This document shows positions 11,204 through 21,390 of a DNA stretch of 64,000 nucleotides, piece by piece (position 1 is the stretch's first letter; each line of letters begins with the position of its first letter). Position numbers and translations under genes: made by a program. The stretch spans positions 117,636,437-117,700,436 of the forward strand of contig NC_134538.1 of assembly GCF_050624435.1 (NCBI RefSeq). The letters run 5' to 3'. The DNA is from Tenrec ecaudatus. Taxonomy: Eukaryota; Chordata; Mammalia; Afrosoricida; Tenrecidae. Below the pieces are notes generated by a model. The model made no database searches and was not told the origin of the DNA. It saw only the letters and a list, made by a program, of their open reading frames with translations.

Positions 11204-11700
11204 CTCATTATGATTTATCCATGATCATTTTCATTCGCTTTGAACTTGTTTTAACAACTAATGGAAAAATCAGCTCTTTGAGTTTGCTGATCTTCCTTGT
11301 ATGCTTTTGGCATCCATCAAGCCAACAGCTTGCTGAAGCAATAGCGTTTGCTTATAATGCAAAGTGCAGTGAGATCCCAACTTCAGTAGCTATTGCAGCA
11401 GGACTAATTTCCCCATCTTCTTTTAAGTTTCTGGGCATCAGCCATAGTTTCTGCATGTCTTGAGGTTGATGGTTCTCAGTGCATGTTTCTGAAATGCTTG
11501 GTCCATCTAAAAACAGCATTTCAGGTGATGCAAGACTCCCACGGAGTTGTTATGCTGTTTCAGTAATTTTGGAGGATGTTCACCTGAATGTTATTAAAAG
11601 TCTTATATTGGTCCTGGCTAAAGAAATGTTTTTAACTTCCCTCATGGCACAAAAATATCCTTTTAATGAAAGCACTCTAATGTGTCCAAGATGAGGACAT

Positions 11701-12308
11701 TATTACAAGAAGTTGTCTGCAGTTATCCATTGATTGCAGATGTGCTTAAAAATGTTTGGGATAAACTTGTGTATGAACTTTAGTACCAGTAGTTTTTGGC
11801 TTAACATAAATACATACCATCTTAGTGCCTTTTTAGTTTCTCATTTAACTATTTAGTTTTTTAATTTATGTAATATGTATTATAATTTGTTTAATCTGCT
11901 TCGGTACAGTAAATTGTCATTTTTCTATTTCTTTAATCTTCAGTGCTGTCTTCAATTATTTGCCTCCTTTAAATTCAATTAAATGTTCACACATACAATA
12001 TTGTCATTATTTTATTTAACTCACTTCTAATATACATACTATTGCTTAATATTGAACATAATGTTATGATAAATGCTTGCTTTAAACCAGATTCAAAATT
12101 GTTGACCCTTTGAATTCAGCCATACATTATTAACTGTGAAATACTATGAACAAAATCCTGTTTTACAGGTGATAACATCCAATTAAATAATCCAATTGAA
12201 CTAATTTTTAATATCAGTCTATTAGATTATAGTTTGTTACATATGAAATATGACTGTCAAGCTGCTATAACCATCTTTTAAAGGTCAATAATTCTAATGA
12301 TATGTGGG
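11701..12308. other. Unassigned intergenic DNA
   Basis: AT-rich, no gene recognised. The last bases may form the left target site of the next R1 copy. Confidence 0.4.
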
Positions 12309-12342
12309 ATTTTTTTTTTCCATTCTCAACCTTTTTTTTTTT

Positions 12343-12650
12343 TAAACGTTTTATTAGGGGCTCATACAACTCTTATCACAGTCCATACATATACATACAT
12401 CAATTGTATAAATCACATCTGTACATTCTTTGCCCTAATCATTTTCTTTTCCCTTTTCTTTTTTTACATTTTGTTAGGGACTCATACAACTCTTATCACA
12501 CTCCATACATATACTTACATCAATTGTATAAATCACATCTGTACATTCTTTGCCCTAATCATTTTCTTTTCCCTTTTCTTTTTTTACATTTTGTTAGGGA
12601 CTCATACAACTCTTATCACAATCCATACATATACATACATCAATTGTATA
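12343..12650. repeat. 120-bp tandem triplication of the R1 3' end
   Basis: 'ctcatacaactcttatcaca' recurs at 12361, 12481 and 12601, an exact 120-bp period. The first two units are almost identical through 'gccctaatcattttctttt' and the third passes into the ordinary R1 body. Each unit includes the terminal T-rich (poly(A) on the minus strand) segment. Confidence 0.95.
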
Positions 12651-13229
12651 AAGCACATCCATACATTCCCTGCCCCAATCATTCTCAAAGCATTGGCTCT
12701 CCACTTAAGCCCTTTGCATCAGGTCCTCTTTTTTTTCCCCTCCCTCCCCGCTCCCCCCTCCCTCATGTGCCCTTTGTAATTTATACATCGTTATTTTGTC
12801 ATATCTTGCTCTATCCGGAGGCTCCCTTCCCCCCCTTCTCTGCCGTCCCTCTCCCAGGGAGGAGGTCACATGTGGATCCCTGTAATCAGTTCCCCCTTTC
12901 CAACTCACTCACCCTACACTCTCCCAGCATCGCCCCTCACACCCTTGGTCCTGAAGGTATCATCCACCCTGGATTCCCTGTGCCTCCAGCCCTCATATGT
13001 ACCAGTGTACAGCCTCTGCCCTATCCAGCCCTGCAAGGTAGAATTCGGATCATGGTAGTTGGGGGGAGGAAGCATCCAGGATCTGGGGGAAAGCTGTGCT
13101 CTTCGTCAGTACTACCTTGCACCCTGACTGACCCATCTCCTCTCCTAAACCCCTCTATGAGGGGATCTCCAGTGGCCGACACTTGGGCCTTGGGTCTCCA
13201 CTCTGCACTTCCCCCTTCATTCAATGTGG

Positions 13230-13231
<2 letters not shown>

Positions 13232-13262
<31 letters not shown>
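13232..13262. repeat. (CA)n microsatellite inside R1
   Basis: About 15 uninterrupted AC units followed by a T-run. Confidence 0.95.
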
Positions 13263-14740
13263 TCTTTTTTTTTTTTTTGCATGATGCCTTATACCTGGTC
13301 CCTTTGGCACCTCGTGATCGCACTGGCTGGTGTGCTTCTTCCATGTGGGCTTTATTGCTTCTGAGCTAGATGGCCGCTTGTTCACCTTCAAGCCTTTAAG
13401 ACCCCAGACACTATCTCTTTTGATAGCCGGGCACCATCAGCTTTCTTTGCCACATTTGCTTATGTACCCATTTGTCTTCAGCGATCCTATCATGGAGGTG
13501 TGCAGTCAATGATATGATGATTTTTTGTTCTTTGATGCCTGATAACTGATCCCTTTGGGATCACTTGCTCACTCAGGCTGGTGTGTTCTTCCATGTGGGC
13601 TTTTTTGCTTCTGAGCTAGATGGCCGCTTGTTTATCTTCAAGCCTTTAAGACCCCAGTCACTATCTCTTTTGATAGCCGGGCACCATCAGCTTTCTTCAC
13701 CACATTTACTTGTTCACCCACTTTGGCTTCAGCAGTTGTGTCGGGAGAGTGAGCATCATAGAGTACCAATTTAATAAATGAAAGTATTCATGCATTGAGG
13801 GAGTGCTTGAGTAGAGGCCCAAGGTCCTTCCGCCACCTTAATATTAAACCTATAAATGTAGACAATTAGATCTATTTCCCCATCCTCATATATATGTTTG
13901 CATGTACACGTCTTTGTCTAGACCTCCATAAATGCCCCTTGACTCCCAGCTCCTTCCTCCCTCTCCCTTGACTTTCCTCCTGCCCTACTACCATGCTCCA
14001 TCCCCACCTGGGCTACAGCTATACCTCTTCTCAACGCAACCTTACCCTTGATCATTCCCCATCAGGCCTGTCACTCCCCCCTCACTACCATTTTGGGTCC
14101 CATGTTGTTCCCTTGTCCCTGTGTTTATTAATACCACTTCCTTACCCTCCTCCCCCTCCCCCACCCGGATCTGTCTGTCCCCCCAGAACTGTCTGTCCTA
14201 TTGTGTTTCCTCCAGATAGTTCATCCAGCCTGTCCTATTCAGACAGGCCTGTGGAGACACTAACATGCACGAAAACAAGACAGAGGAAAACAAAGCAACA
14301 GTATACAACCAGACAATAAAACAAACCACTGACAAAGAACAAAACAAAACACTTCACAAAAGAAAGGCTTGTAGTTCGTTCAAGGATCGTTTGCTGGCCC
14401 TTAGGAGCGTTTTCCAGTCTGGTCTGTTGGGGCACCACGCCCTGGCCCCAAAGTCCACTTTCAGCATTCCCTGGGGACCTTGCCACTCCATTCCCTTGCT
14501 GTTCTGCTGCACTCCCCCAGTGATTTGCCTCGGTGTGGTGGGATCAGGTCAGGTGCAATTCCCACACTGTGTCTCCGGTGCTGTCCCCTGTATCGCCCTT
14601 AGTCACTGAGGGGCATCATGTCTCATAGTAGGGCCAGCCATGTTGTTCTCTCGTGTGATTTTTTTTTCATTAAGTAATTGTAGTTTTGTATTCTAAAACT
14701 CTATTCTTCCCAACCAAACACCATGAATTTCCTCAAGTGA

Positions 14741-14935
14741 AGAAGCCCTGGTAGCATAGTGGTTCTGAATTTCACTGAGATCCCCAACGTCAGCAGTTCA
14801 ATATCACCAGTTGCTCAGCATGCGAAAGAAGGGGCTTTTGAAACTCAGAGCGGCAGTTCTCCCCTGTTCTATAGGTTTCTTATGCTCGGGCATCAACTCA
14901 ATGGCCGTGAGTTTGAGTTTGACCGTTAATCATAA
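14741..14935 (+). mobile_element. AfroSINE, near full length
   Basis: Begins 'gaagccctggtagcatagtg', passes a B-box-like 'agttcaatatcaccag', the middle 'gcggcagttctcccctgttc' and the 3' region 'catcaactcaatggccgtg'. The last segment is the part shared with the RTE 3' end. Confidence 0.85.
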
Positions 14936-15384
14936 ATTGTGCATTGAATTTTAATAATTGTCAGGAAAGTCCCACTGACGCCAAGTTATTAGGTTAAAAT
15001 AATTACACCCCATTTTATAATAATTTACTATACAAATATCCGTTACCCAAATATTCCATCAAAATTAGCAAGTAAAAATTTTAAAATATTGTGCAGTGTA
15101 TCATCCCACAAGCAAACAAAATTTGTTACGGCAATGGACAAAATGTTAACGGCTTTATTGGTTCAGCTAAAAGAAAATATTCTGGGGGGAAAAGAAACCA
15201 TTTACTTTTGGTCCTCTGCCTTCAATGTCCAAAGGTCCTTTTAAGTGAGTGGACTCAAAAATTGAGTGTTTTTCTGCTACTTATGCAAAATATTGGAAGC
15301 TCACTTGTTTATTAAAAATCGAGGTTCAATTGTTTCTTCTTTGTTTATGAGAAGTCCAATTTTGGCTCCCTTTGAAGTTATCAT
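14936..15384. other. Unassigned intergenic DNA
   Basis: AT-rich; the 74-codon frame at 15091-15315 has no recognisable features. Confidence 0.4.
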
Positions 15385-15957
15385 AATGTAAATTATCCAC
15401 ATGGGGGAAGCACACAGTCATGTGCGGCAGGTAAAACTAGTCCTTACGACCTACCCAGATCAACCCTCTGTGGGATCTCTCTTCCCCTTACTATCAGGCA
15501 GAGATGTCTGTGGACTTGATTATGGTGGATGGAGCCAAGGTATAATGTAAGACCTAGTCAGCTGACGCCCCTCTGGACCTATCCTGAGTTTGCTCTAGGG
15601 TTAAATATTTTTCACTTGCTCTAAGAGAGAAACTTTCTTTCTGGCTTAGTTTAATGTTGCCGGTGGTATTTTCTTTCTGTTTTGTATTTGTTTCTTATTG
15701 TTTTTGTTATGTTTCCAAATTTGAAGCACAGAAAGTGTGGATGTATAGAGACAATAACTGACATAATAGCTTATCAGGGGCAGAGGCAGGGGTGGGGAGA
15801 GGTGAAGGAAAATTGGGGAGCAAATATCGAGTACAACAGAGGAGGGTTCACTAGAACTGACTGTAATTTTTTTATAATCAGTCACTCTTTTAAGAAGCAG
15901 CTTACCTATGGAAGTATATGCTATCTGAATTTTATATCAATAAACTGTTGAAAAATA
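15385..15957 (+). repeat. R3, probable 3' end of an L1-type retroposon
   Basis: Architecture resembles an L1 3' UTR: a T-rich stretch near 15660-15720, a G-rich tract ('ggggcagaggcaggggtgg') near 15776, and an end with 'tatcaataaactgttgaa', which holds an AATAAA signal. The layout parallels R2 (29110-30020) but the sequences are not alignable by eye. Family unassigned. Confidence 0.45.
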
Positions 15958-16844
15958 ACAAGACACAAAGAACTAGCTCCGATAGAGATTGTGAAGATGG
16001 TGCAGGAACAGGCGTGTTTTAACATACGTTCACTATGATTGGAATAGATTGACGTGGGCGTTTGATCTAAGCACCTTTCTAGGCAACTGAGCAGTATGAC
16101 TATCTGAATGCAGGATTTTATGCTTATAAATAAAAATAACACCTAAGTAAATAAGAGGTTAGCAATATTATCAATATTGCTAATCCATTCTTTCTTTCTG
16201 TCCAAAGCATCCGTGTTAACTTTCCTTTAGTACTGTCTTCAGTAAATAGCTATAAGTGAGTTTCCAGATAAATTTACTCAATGTATTATGCCAGAGGCTG
16301 ATTCTCAAGACGAATTGCAAAATGATAGATAAGAAATAACGTGAGATAAGGTCCAATAATTTATCTGATAGTAGACGGGTTTTATCAAAGTAAACAAAGA
16401 TGAGATTATGTCGTCAGGGTTAACCAAAATGGTGCCAGGAGGTAGTATAACAAGAAATGTTTTAGTAGAATGATATTAGCAAAGAATTTACTATTTACCT
16501 AGCATTATGGAACATCAAGTCATCCAGTCTAATCAAATCTCTAGGTCTTAGGAAACAATGTTTGTGGGTTTAAAAAAATTATATGGTTTTCATGTATTCT
16601 GTTATCTTCATCCAGCACCGTTTTTCCATACTCTTTCCTACACCATGAGAACATAGCATGTGGCTTCTTGAAGAAATTCCAACTTCCCTAGGACTTCTGG
16701 TCATTATGGAAACAAATGGTAAAGAGCGAACTACTACTTATCGATAATTTAAGAAGTATGCTGTGCATTTAACATTCGTCATGCAGTTTCAGAATTGCAT
16801 AACTTTCAAATGTACAGGCTTTCGAATGAGCCTACTGCTATTAA
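15958..16844. other. Unassigned intergenic DNA
   Basis: No gene or repeat recognised. Confidence 0.4.
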
Positions 16845-16990
16845 ACTCCCAGCCGTTTTACTTACTCTCTGGGACTTTAGCAAGTTATCTTCTCTGTGCC
16901 TTATTTTTTATTTGTAAAATTGAAATAACAATAACATAAATTTCAGAGGTCTATTAGCAGAACTAAATGAAATAATTCTTCAGAGCATAC
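16845..16990 (+). mobile_element. MIR SINE
   Basis: Matches the MIR core and 3' part in sense: 'gggactttagcaagttatct', 'tctctgtgccttatttttt', then 'tttgtaaaattgaaataa'. This ancient mammalian tRNA-derived SINE is diverged, as expected. Confidence 0.75.
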
Positions 16991-17186
16991 CAAATGATAC
17001 TTTTAATCATGCCTTAACCTCTAAAAGTTAAAAGATGGTACATATTTTTGCCAGTATCTGTGCTAGTCTGTGCAATATGAAGTAAAAGGTTTATGAAAGT
17101 AGTAGAATATGTAGGAAAAGATTGTAAAGTTTGTATTAATTAATCGATTGTTTCTGAGGCAATCCTGCTATTTTCTTAATTAATGA

Positions 17187-17209
17187 GTATATATACATGT
17201 ATATGTATA

Positions 17210-17266
<57 letters not shown>
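17187..17266. repeat. (TA)n microsatellite
   Basis: Nearly pure TA dinucleotides, interrupted in the first third (ACATG, GTG). Confidence 0.95.
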
Positions 17267-17268
<2 letters not shown>

Positions 17269-17429
17269 CTGCCAAGCTCAGAGCTTTCATAGTGCATTTT
17301 TTCCCATGAGGCAGGCATTCAGCAACTCGCTCTGAGTTAGTGCGCCCAGAGCCATTGCTGGGGAAGGTTCTCTATGGTCACAGTGACATTTTTTGTACAA
17401 GCATTTTCACTCAAACCTCATTTTTTTGA

Positions 17430-18165
17430 AGGCCAATTTCAGGGACAGCATGTGAGTGTGAAATTTTGTGCCTCAGAAACTGTTGTGATGCGAACACAGC
17501 TCACAAGGACAGCGTGATGGGAAGAACTCGAGTGTAAGAGTGGGTTTCTCATTTCAGAAAAGGTGAGATGTCTATTGATGACGACAAACCTCATTCTACA
17601 CGTCTGTCAACTTCCCAAATGGATGAAAATGTTGACCAAATTCATGCACTTGTGCTTGAAGACTGAAGATGGAGCATTGAAGAGATGGGGAAGTTGGAAG
17701 ACCTTGTTGCTTGGTTCATTCAGCAAATTTTCATGGAAGATTTGGGAATGAGAAGGGTCGCTGTGAAAGTTGTTCCTCAGGTTCTGATTGACCAGGACAC
17801 ACAGCGCTGGGTGCAAACATGCATGCTTTGCAAGAACAGCTCAGAAATGACCCAGACTTTTTTCTCCAAGGTCATTCCTGTGATGAAATATTGTGCTATT
17901 CTTACAACCTTAAAAGAAGAGGGACAAGAAAGGACTGACTTTATGACATAGAAGAGATGAAGAAAAAAAAATGAGGGAGGTGTTGTCAGTCATCCAAACA
18001 GATGAGTTTGAAAACTGTTTCCAATAATGGAATCACAGATTTGACAAATCTATTAAGTGTAATGAAGATGTATACTTTGAGGTGATATAATTGTTTTATA
18101 AAAAATTTTAAATACATAACTTTGAAAAATCCTTTTGGGGTGGTATCCCCTCATATAATATAAAG
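17430..18165 (+). mobile_element. Mariner transposon, internally deleted
   Basis: Pieces of a Tc1/mariner transposase occur in order. The N-terminal HTH part reads 'VKFCASETVV', then 'MSIDDDKPHSTRLSTSQMDE' (17569-17628) and 'NVDQIHALVLED'. It is followed by 'EDLGMRRVAVKVVPQVLID', close to the conserved D-L-G-M-R-R-V-A-x-K-x-V-P motif, and 'FFSKVI', which precedes the first catalytic Asp. The catalytic DDD core is then missing. Sequence resumes with C-terminal pieces 'EEMKKKMREVLSVIQTDEF', 'NCFQ', 'WNHRFDKSIKCNEDVYFEV', like the usual end W-x-K-R-W-D-K-C-I-x-x-x-G-x-Y-F-E. A terminal-inverted-repeat-like 'ggggtggtatcccctc' follows near 18136. Stops and frame changes interrupt it. Confidence 0.75.
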
Positions 18166-19056
18166 ACCACAATTGATTTAGAATGTAGAATAGAGATTTT
18201 AAAAAATTATTTGAGAATTATAAAACTCCTATAAGACCTAAAGCCAGGAGGCTATATAAGAATAGCTGAGTAAATGAAGATAAAAAAACAACAAAATACT
18301 CAGGACTAAACCCATTGACACATCAATGTTTGGGAATCTGGAACAAGAGGAAAAGAGAATGGAAAGGGTAGAGAATTTGAAGACAGAAGTCAGATTAGTA
18401 TTGTTTAGCAAATGCCAAGTTAGGAAAATACTCTTTCTAATACTGTTCATTGATTCAATATGATGAAGATAAAGAAATGACCACTTGATTTCACATCATA
18501 CTTATAAGTAGTATTTTCAAGAAATCAGATTTGATAAAGTGTTGAGGATGAAAGTCTCATTAGAATAGGTTCAGGACACAATGGTAGAAAAGAAGTTAGA
18601 GAGAACCAATGCACTTCTTTTAAGTGTGTTTTGATGCTAAGAAGAGCAGAAAAATATGATTCTCAGATCCATGCACACTAAGCTTCTCTTCTGCTCTGCT
18701 TACATGGTCTAGTCACTGTGCCATTCATTCAGGGTACACGGGGGAAAGTCGGCACATTTGCCCCTTCTTCTGTTCCCTACTCCATCCCTGAGCTGCCAAT
18801 TCTGACATTTTACATATGCTGAGCTGCCTTAGATGCCTGCAGAAATAAACAGTGTAGTGGAATTCTCATTCAAAAAAATTAATCTTAAAAGTCAAATTTA
18901 GGCAGCATTTGTTCTAAACTGGTGATTCTCAGTATCATTTGTAAATCCCAATGCTCACATAGACATGCAATAATTTATAGAGCACAATTTTTCTATAGTT
19001 CATGTAGTGTATTTTAACAATAAGAGTAGGAGTTTTTAACAAGTTATTCTTGTTTT
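18166..19056. other. Unassigned intergenic DNA
   Basis: AT-rich; no gene recognised. Confidence 0.4.
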
Positions 19057-19195
19057 TTAGTCGTATCCAGTTGTCGCTGACACAAAGAACCCTTTGTGTG
19101 ACAGATCAACAAGTTGCCTGTCCTGCATCATCTGCACAGTCACCGATGTGCTGAATCCACTGCTGCGTCAGCCCTGCTCATTGAGGCCACTGGTT
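19057..19195 (-). mobile_element. RTE LINE 3' tail, antisense
   Basis: 'ccagttgtcgctgacac' (AfroSINE-shared tail) is followed by 'ttgcctgtcctgcatcatct' and 'aatccactgctgcgtcagc', the first 140 bases of the backwards RTE 3' end. Confidence 0.55.
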
Positions 19196-19829
19196 TTCAC
19201 TCACAATTTCTACAAGTATCATTTTGATAATAAGCACTTCATTTTTACTTCAGAGCTTATCATGGCACATTAAATACGTGTTCAAACAGGTTGAACATTG
19301 CAGGGAAGAGGGACTACATTTAGAGGTTAGGGAAATACAATGTAATTGATCAAACAATCTCCTTTAACTCAGAAGCGGCATTCCTTAGACTAGGATCCTG
19401 TTCTCCATCTTCCTCCATGGAGTCCTTTCTGATTCCAAGAAAACCCATATGGTTTCAGAGGCTGTAATTCTTTACAGGAGCAGATCACCTGAGCATCAGT
19501 AGAAGTTGCAGGTAGGCATCTCCTGAAGGAAATGAGCATGGGAGTTATTTCCTGGCTGGAAATTGTTATACTCAAGAGAGAAATGTGAGCCAAACTTTGT
19601 TAAAGCCAAAAAGAAAGAAAGGGAAAACAAATGGCTTTCTGGAAACTTCATTCTTTATAAATCAGCTGGCAGGGAATGAATGCTACATTGGAGCAGGAGA
19701 GTGGGTCAAGGTTGTAGGCTGCACGTGTGCTACAAGCTGGAGGTATTAGAAATACCATAGATGTACTTAGACCCAAAGGAGACTTCAATCTGAAAATGTA
19801 ATCATATTTTACAGTTTAATTATATAGCT
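19196..19829. other. Unassigned intergenic DNA
   Basis: No gene or repeat recognised. Confidence 0.4.
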
Positions 19830-20045
19830 TCCTAAATTGCCAAACACTATCATATGTGTAGCCTTATTTGATGCCATGACAAACCCGTGGAACATGCAAA
19901 GTATCATTTCCTCCATTTTAATAATGAGGACCTGAGACACAGGGAAAAAAAATTGCCAGGTTTGGCCAATATCACAGTAGTCAATTGTAGAAGCAAGATG
20001 AAACCCTGGCCTCTTAATTATAAGTCTAGCAGTGTTTTCCCTTGA
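19830..20045 (-). mobile_element. MIR SINE
   Basis: Antisense MIR: 'tcctccattttaataatgag' and 'gacctgagacacaggg', then 'ggccaatatcacagtagtc' and 'gaaaccctggcctcttaa'. This is the classic antisense MIR order (…CCATTTTACAGATGAGG… CACAGCTAGTAAG…). Confidence 0.8.
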
Positions 20046-21204
20046 AATTAAAAGTAAATAACTGAAAAATGAAAGATTGCCAAAAGATTACATGATTTAT
20101 ATTCCAATTGGTAAATATTGTCTAGGGATACTGTTTATGTCTAAAATTTAATTATATTAAACTCATAGCTATCCATCTTAACAAAAATAGTAAACAAAAT
20201 AATGATATTAAAAAATAATAATAATGATATTAATGACTAAAGTTGTATTCATCTATTTCTCATTTTGGAACACAGGCTGTGTCTGATTAAGAAGTTAGCA
20301 GAACACTAAGTTGTTGGGGTTTTGTGTTAAAAACATGAATTTAAAATATGTTCTTGCCACTATTTTCCATATCATATTCAAATCTCAAATTGTTCCTGGT
20401 TACTAGGAGTAGGATCATAAATACATTTAATGGGGTTAAATTACAACAAGGTCATCATAATGCAACTTTTAATCAAAGAAACTGGCAAAAGACATTGGAA
20501 ATGCAACAAAACCAACTAAGTTGTTTGACTTACATTATCTATTAGATATTTAATAGATTATAAAACAAATAAGACATGACACCTACCATTAGGAACTGAT
20601 TTTCCAATTCAGGTAGGTAGACATAAATAGCTAAATGCAGGTTCGTGTGTCGTTTGTTAGAGGCTTTAGCAGAGGCAAGGGAATCATAGAAAAATCTTCG
20701 CTTCAGCACAGAAATCATAGGACTATTATTTCCATAACCTTACTCTAAAACCCAAGAGAAGGAAACAGATCACCTCCAATCTAACAAGATCGATTGGCAC
20801 AGTGGCTTTGCCAATGAGCTTTAACACAACACAGGCGAGGATGGTGCACGGACGGGCAGTGTTCCACCACCACGTCACCAGCAACAAAATAGCAGAGTCC
20901 TGAAAGCCTTTATGGGAGTTAGACAGGGCTCTACGGGTCATAATTCACTTGATAGCAGTGGGGTTTACTTTTTAGTTCAGTCTCTCTCCAATTAGCAATG
21001 GGTGGGCAAGGGAACAATAACAGAAAATAACACAATTGAAGAGGTGAGTCTCTGATGGTGTATGAATATGTAATTTCCCCAGAGAAGGGTTTGAGCAAGG
21101 CAGAACCCCGATAAATGAAATAAAAATGTTTCTGACGTTTATCTATGAATGTTAATGATACCGAACAAGGAAGTGAAAGATCTCATGCCCTTTGCTTGCT
21201 TTTT
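20046..21204. other. Unassigned intergenic DNA
   Basis: AT-rich; no gene recognised. A small AAT/ATA-rich low-complexity run lies near 20200-20235. Confidence 0.4.
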
Positions 21205-21390
21205 TCCTGCCCTAATGGCTTACAAACCACAAGATTACCGGTTCAAAACCACCAGGTGCTCCATACGAGAAAGAGGAGGCTTTTTACTGTCATAGAGATG
21301 TACCGTCTCCGAAGCCTGCAGTGGCAGTTCTCTGCCGTATCACCGCTGTGAGCAGGGAGCGACCTTTGGCGGTGTGTTTAGGGTTGTTTT
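21205..21390 (+). mobile_element. AfroSINE
   Basis: 'cttacaaaccacaagattac', 'ggttcaaaaccaccaggtg', 'gagaaagaggaggctttt' and 'gcagtggcagttctctgc' follow the AfroSINE order from the A/B-box region to the middle; the 3' tail is diverged. Confidence 0.75.

Larger units (their letters stand above)
8890..11700 (-). mobile_element. Decayed mariner-like transposon, split by an R1 insertion
   Basis: Read on the minus strand, the flanks of the R1 copy at 9551-11203 give mariner-like protein pieces in the right order. An HTH-like stretch 'ATEVGISLHFAL' lies near 11380. Then comes 'DECWVYYYTES', like the mariner D-E-S-W-V-Y block around the first catalytic Asp, just left of the R1 element near 9535. 'NQDNAQAHP', like the second catalytic Asp block D-N-A-P-A-H, lies near 9270. 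Many stops and frameshifts separate them, so this is an ancient relic. The family assignment is by eye. Confidence 0.5.
12327..14657 (-). mobile_element. R1 long non-coding retroposon, longest copy (about 2.3 kb)
   Basis: Colinear with the copy at 9551-11203 but longer in the 3' half, because its 3' terminus is tandemly repeated and the internal module duplication is complete. Landmarks in plus-strand order are the poly(T), three 3'-end units, a pyrimidine-rich block, a (CA)n run, two internal modules (13330 and 13590) and the 5' block with 'acactgtgtctccggtgc'. Probable flanking repeats of the type 'gatttttttttcatt' occur at about 12309-12326 and 14658-14674, differing in T-run length. Long antisense frames (for example 12302-13369) reflect low stop density, not a gene. 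Confidence 0.85.

Noticed and set aside
12302-13369. 355-codon plus-strand open frame, the longest in the window
   Set aside because: It lies antisense inside R1, is built from the 120-bp triplication plus pyrimidine-rich sequence and a (CA)n run, and is not conserved as protein in other R1 copies.
13330-13774. Recurring short peptide 'HVGFIASELDGRLFTFKPLR' type, also at 41658-41918 and 45965-46198
   Set aside because: The peptide recurs because the R1 module recurs. It is on the antisense strand of the retroposon, with changing ends and no start context.
17136-17318. Frame encoding alternating Tyr-Ile
   Set aside because: Translation of the (TA)n microsatellite.
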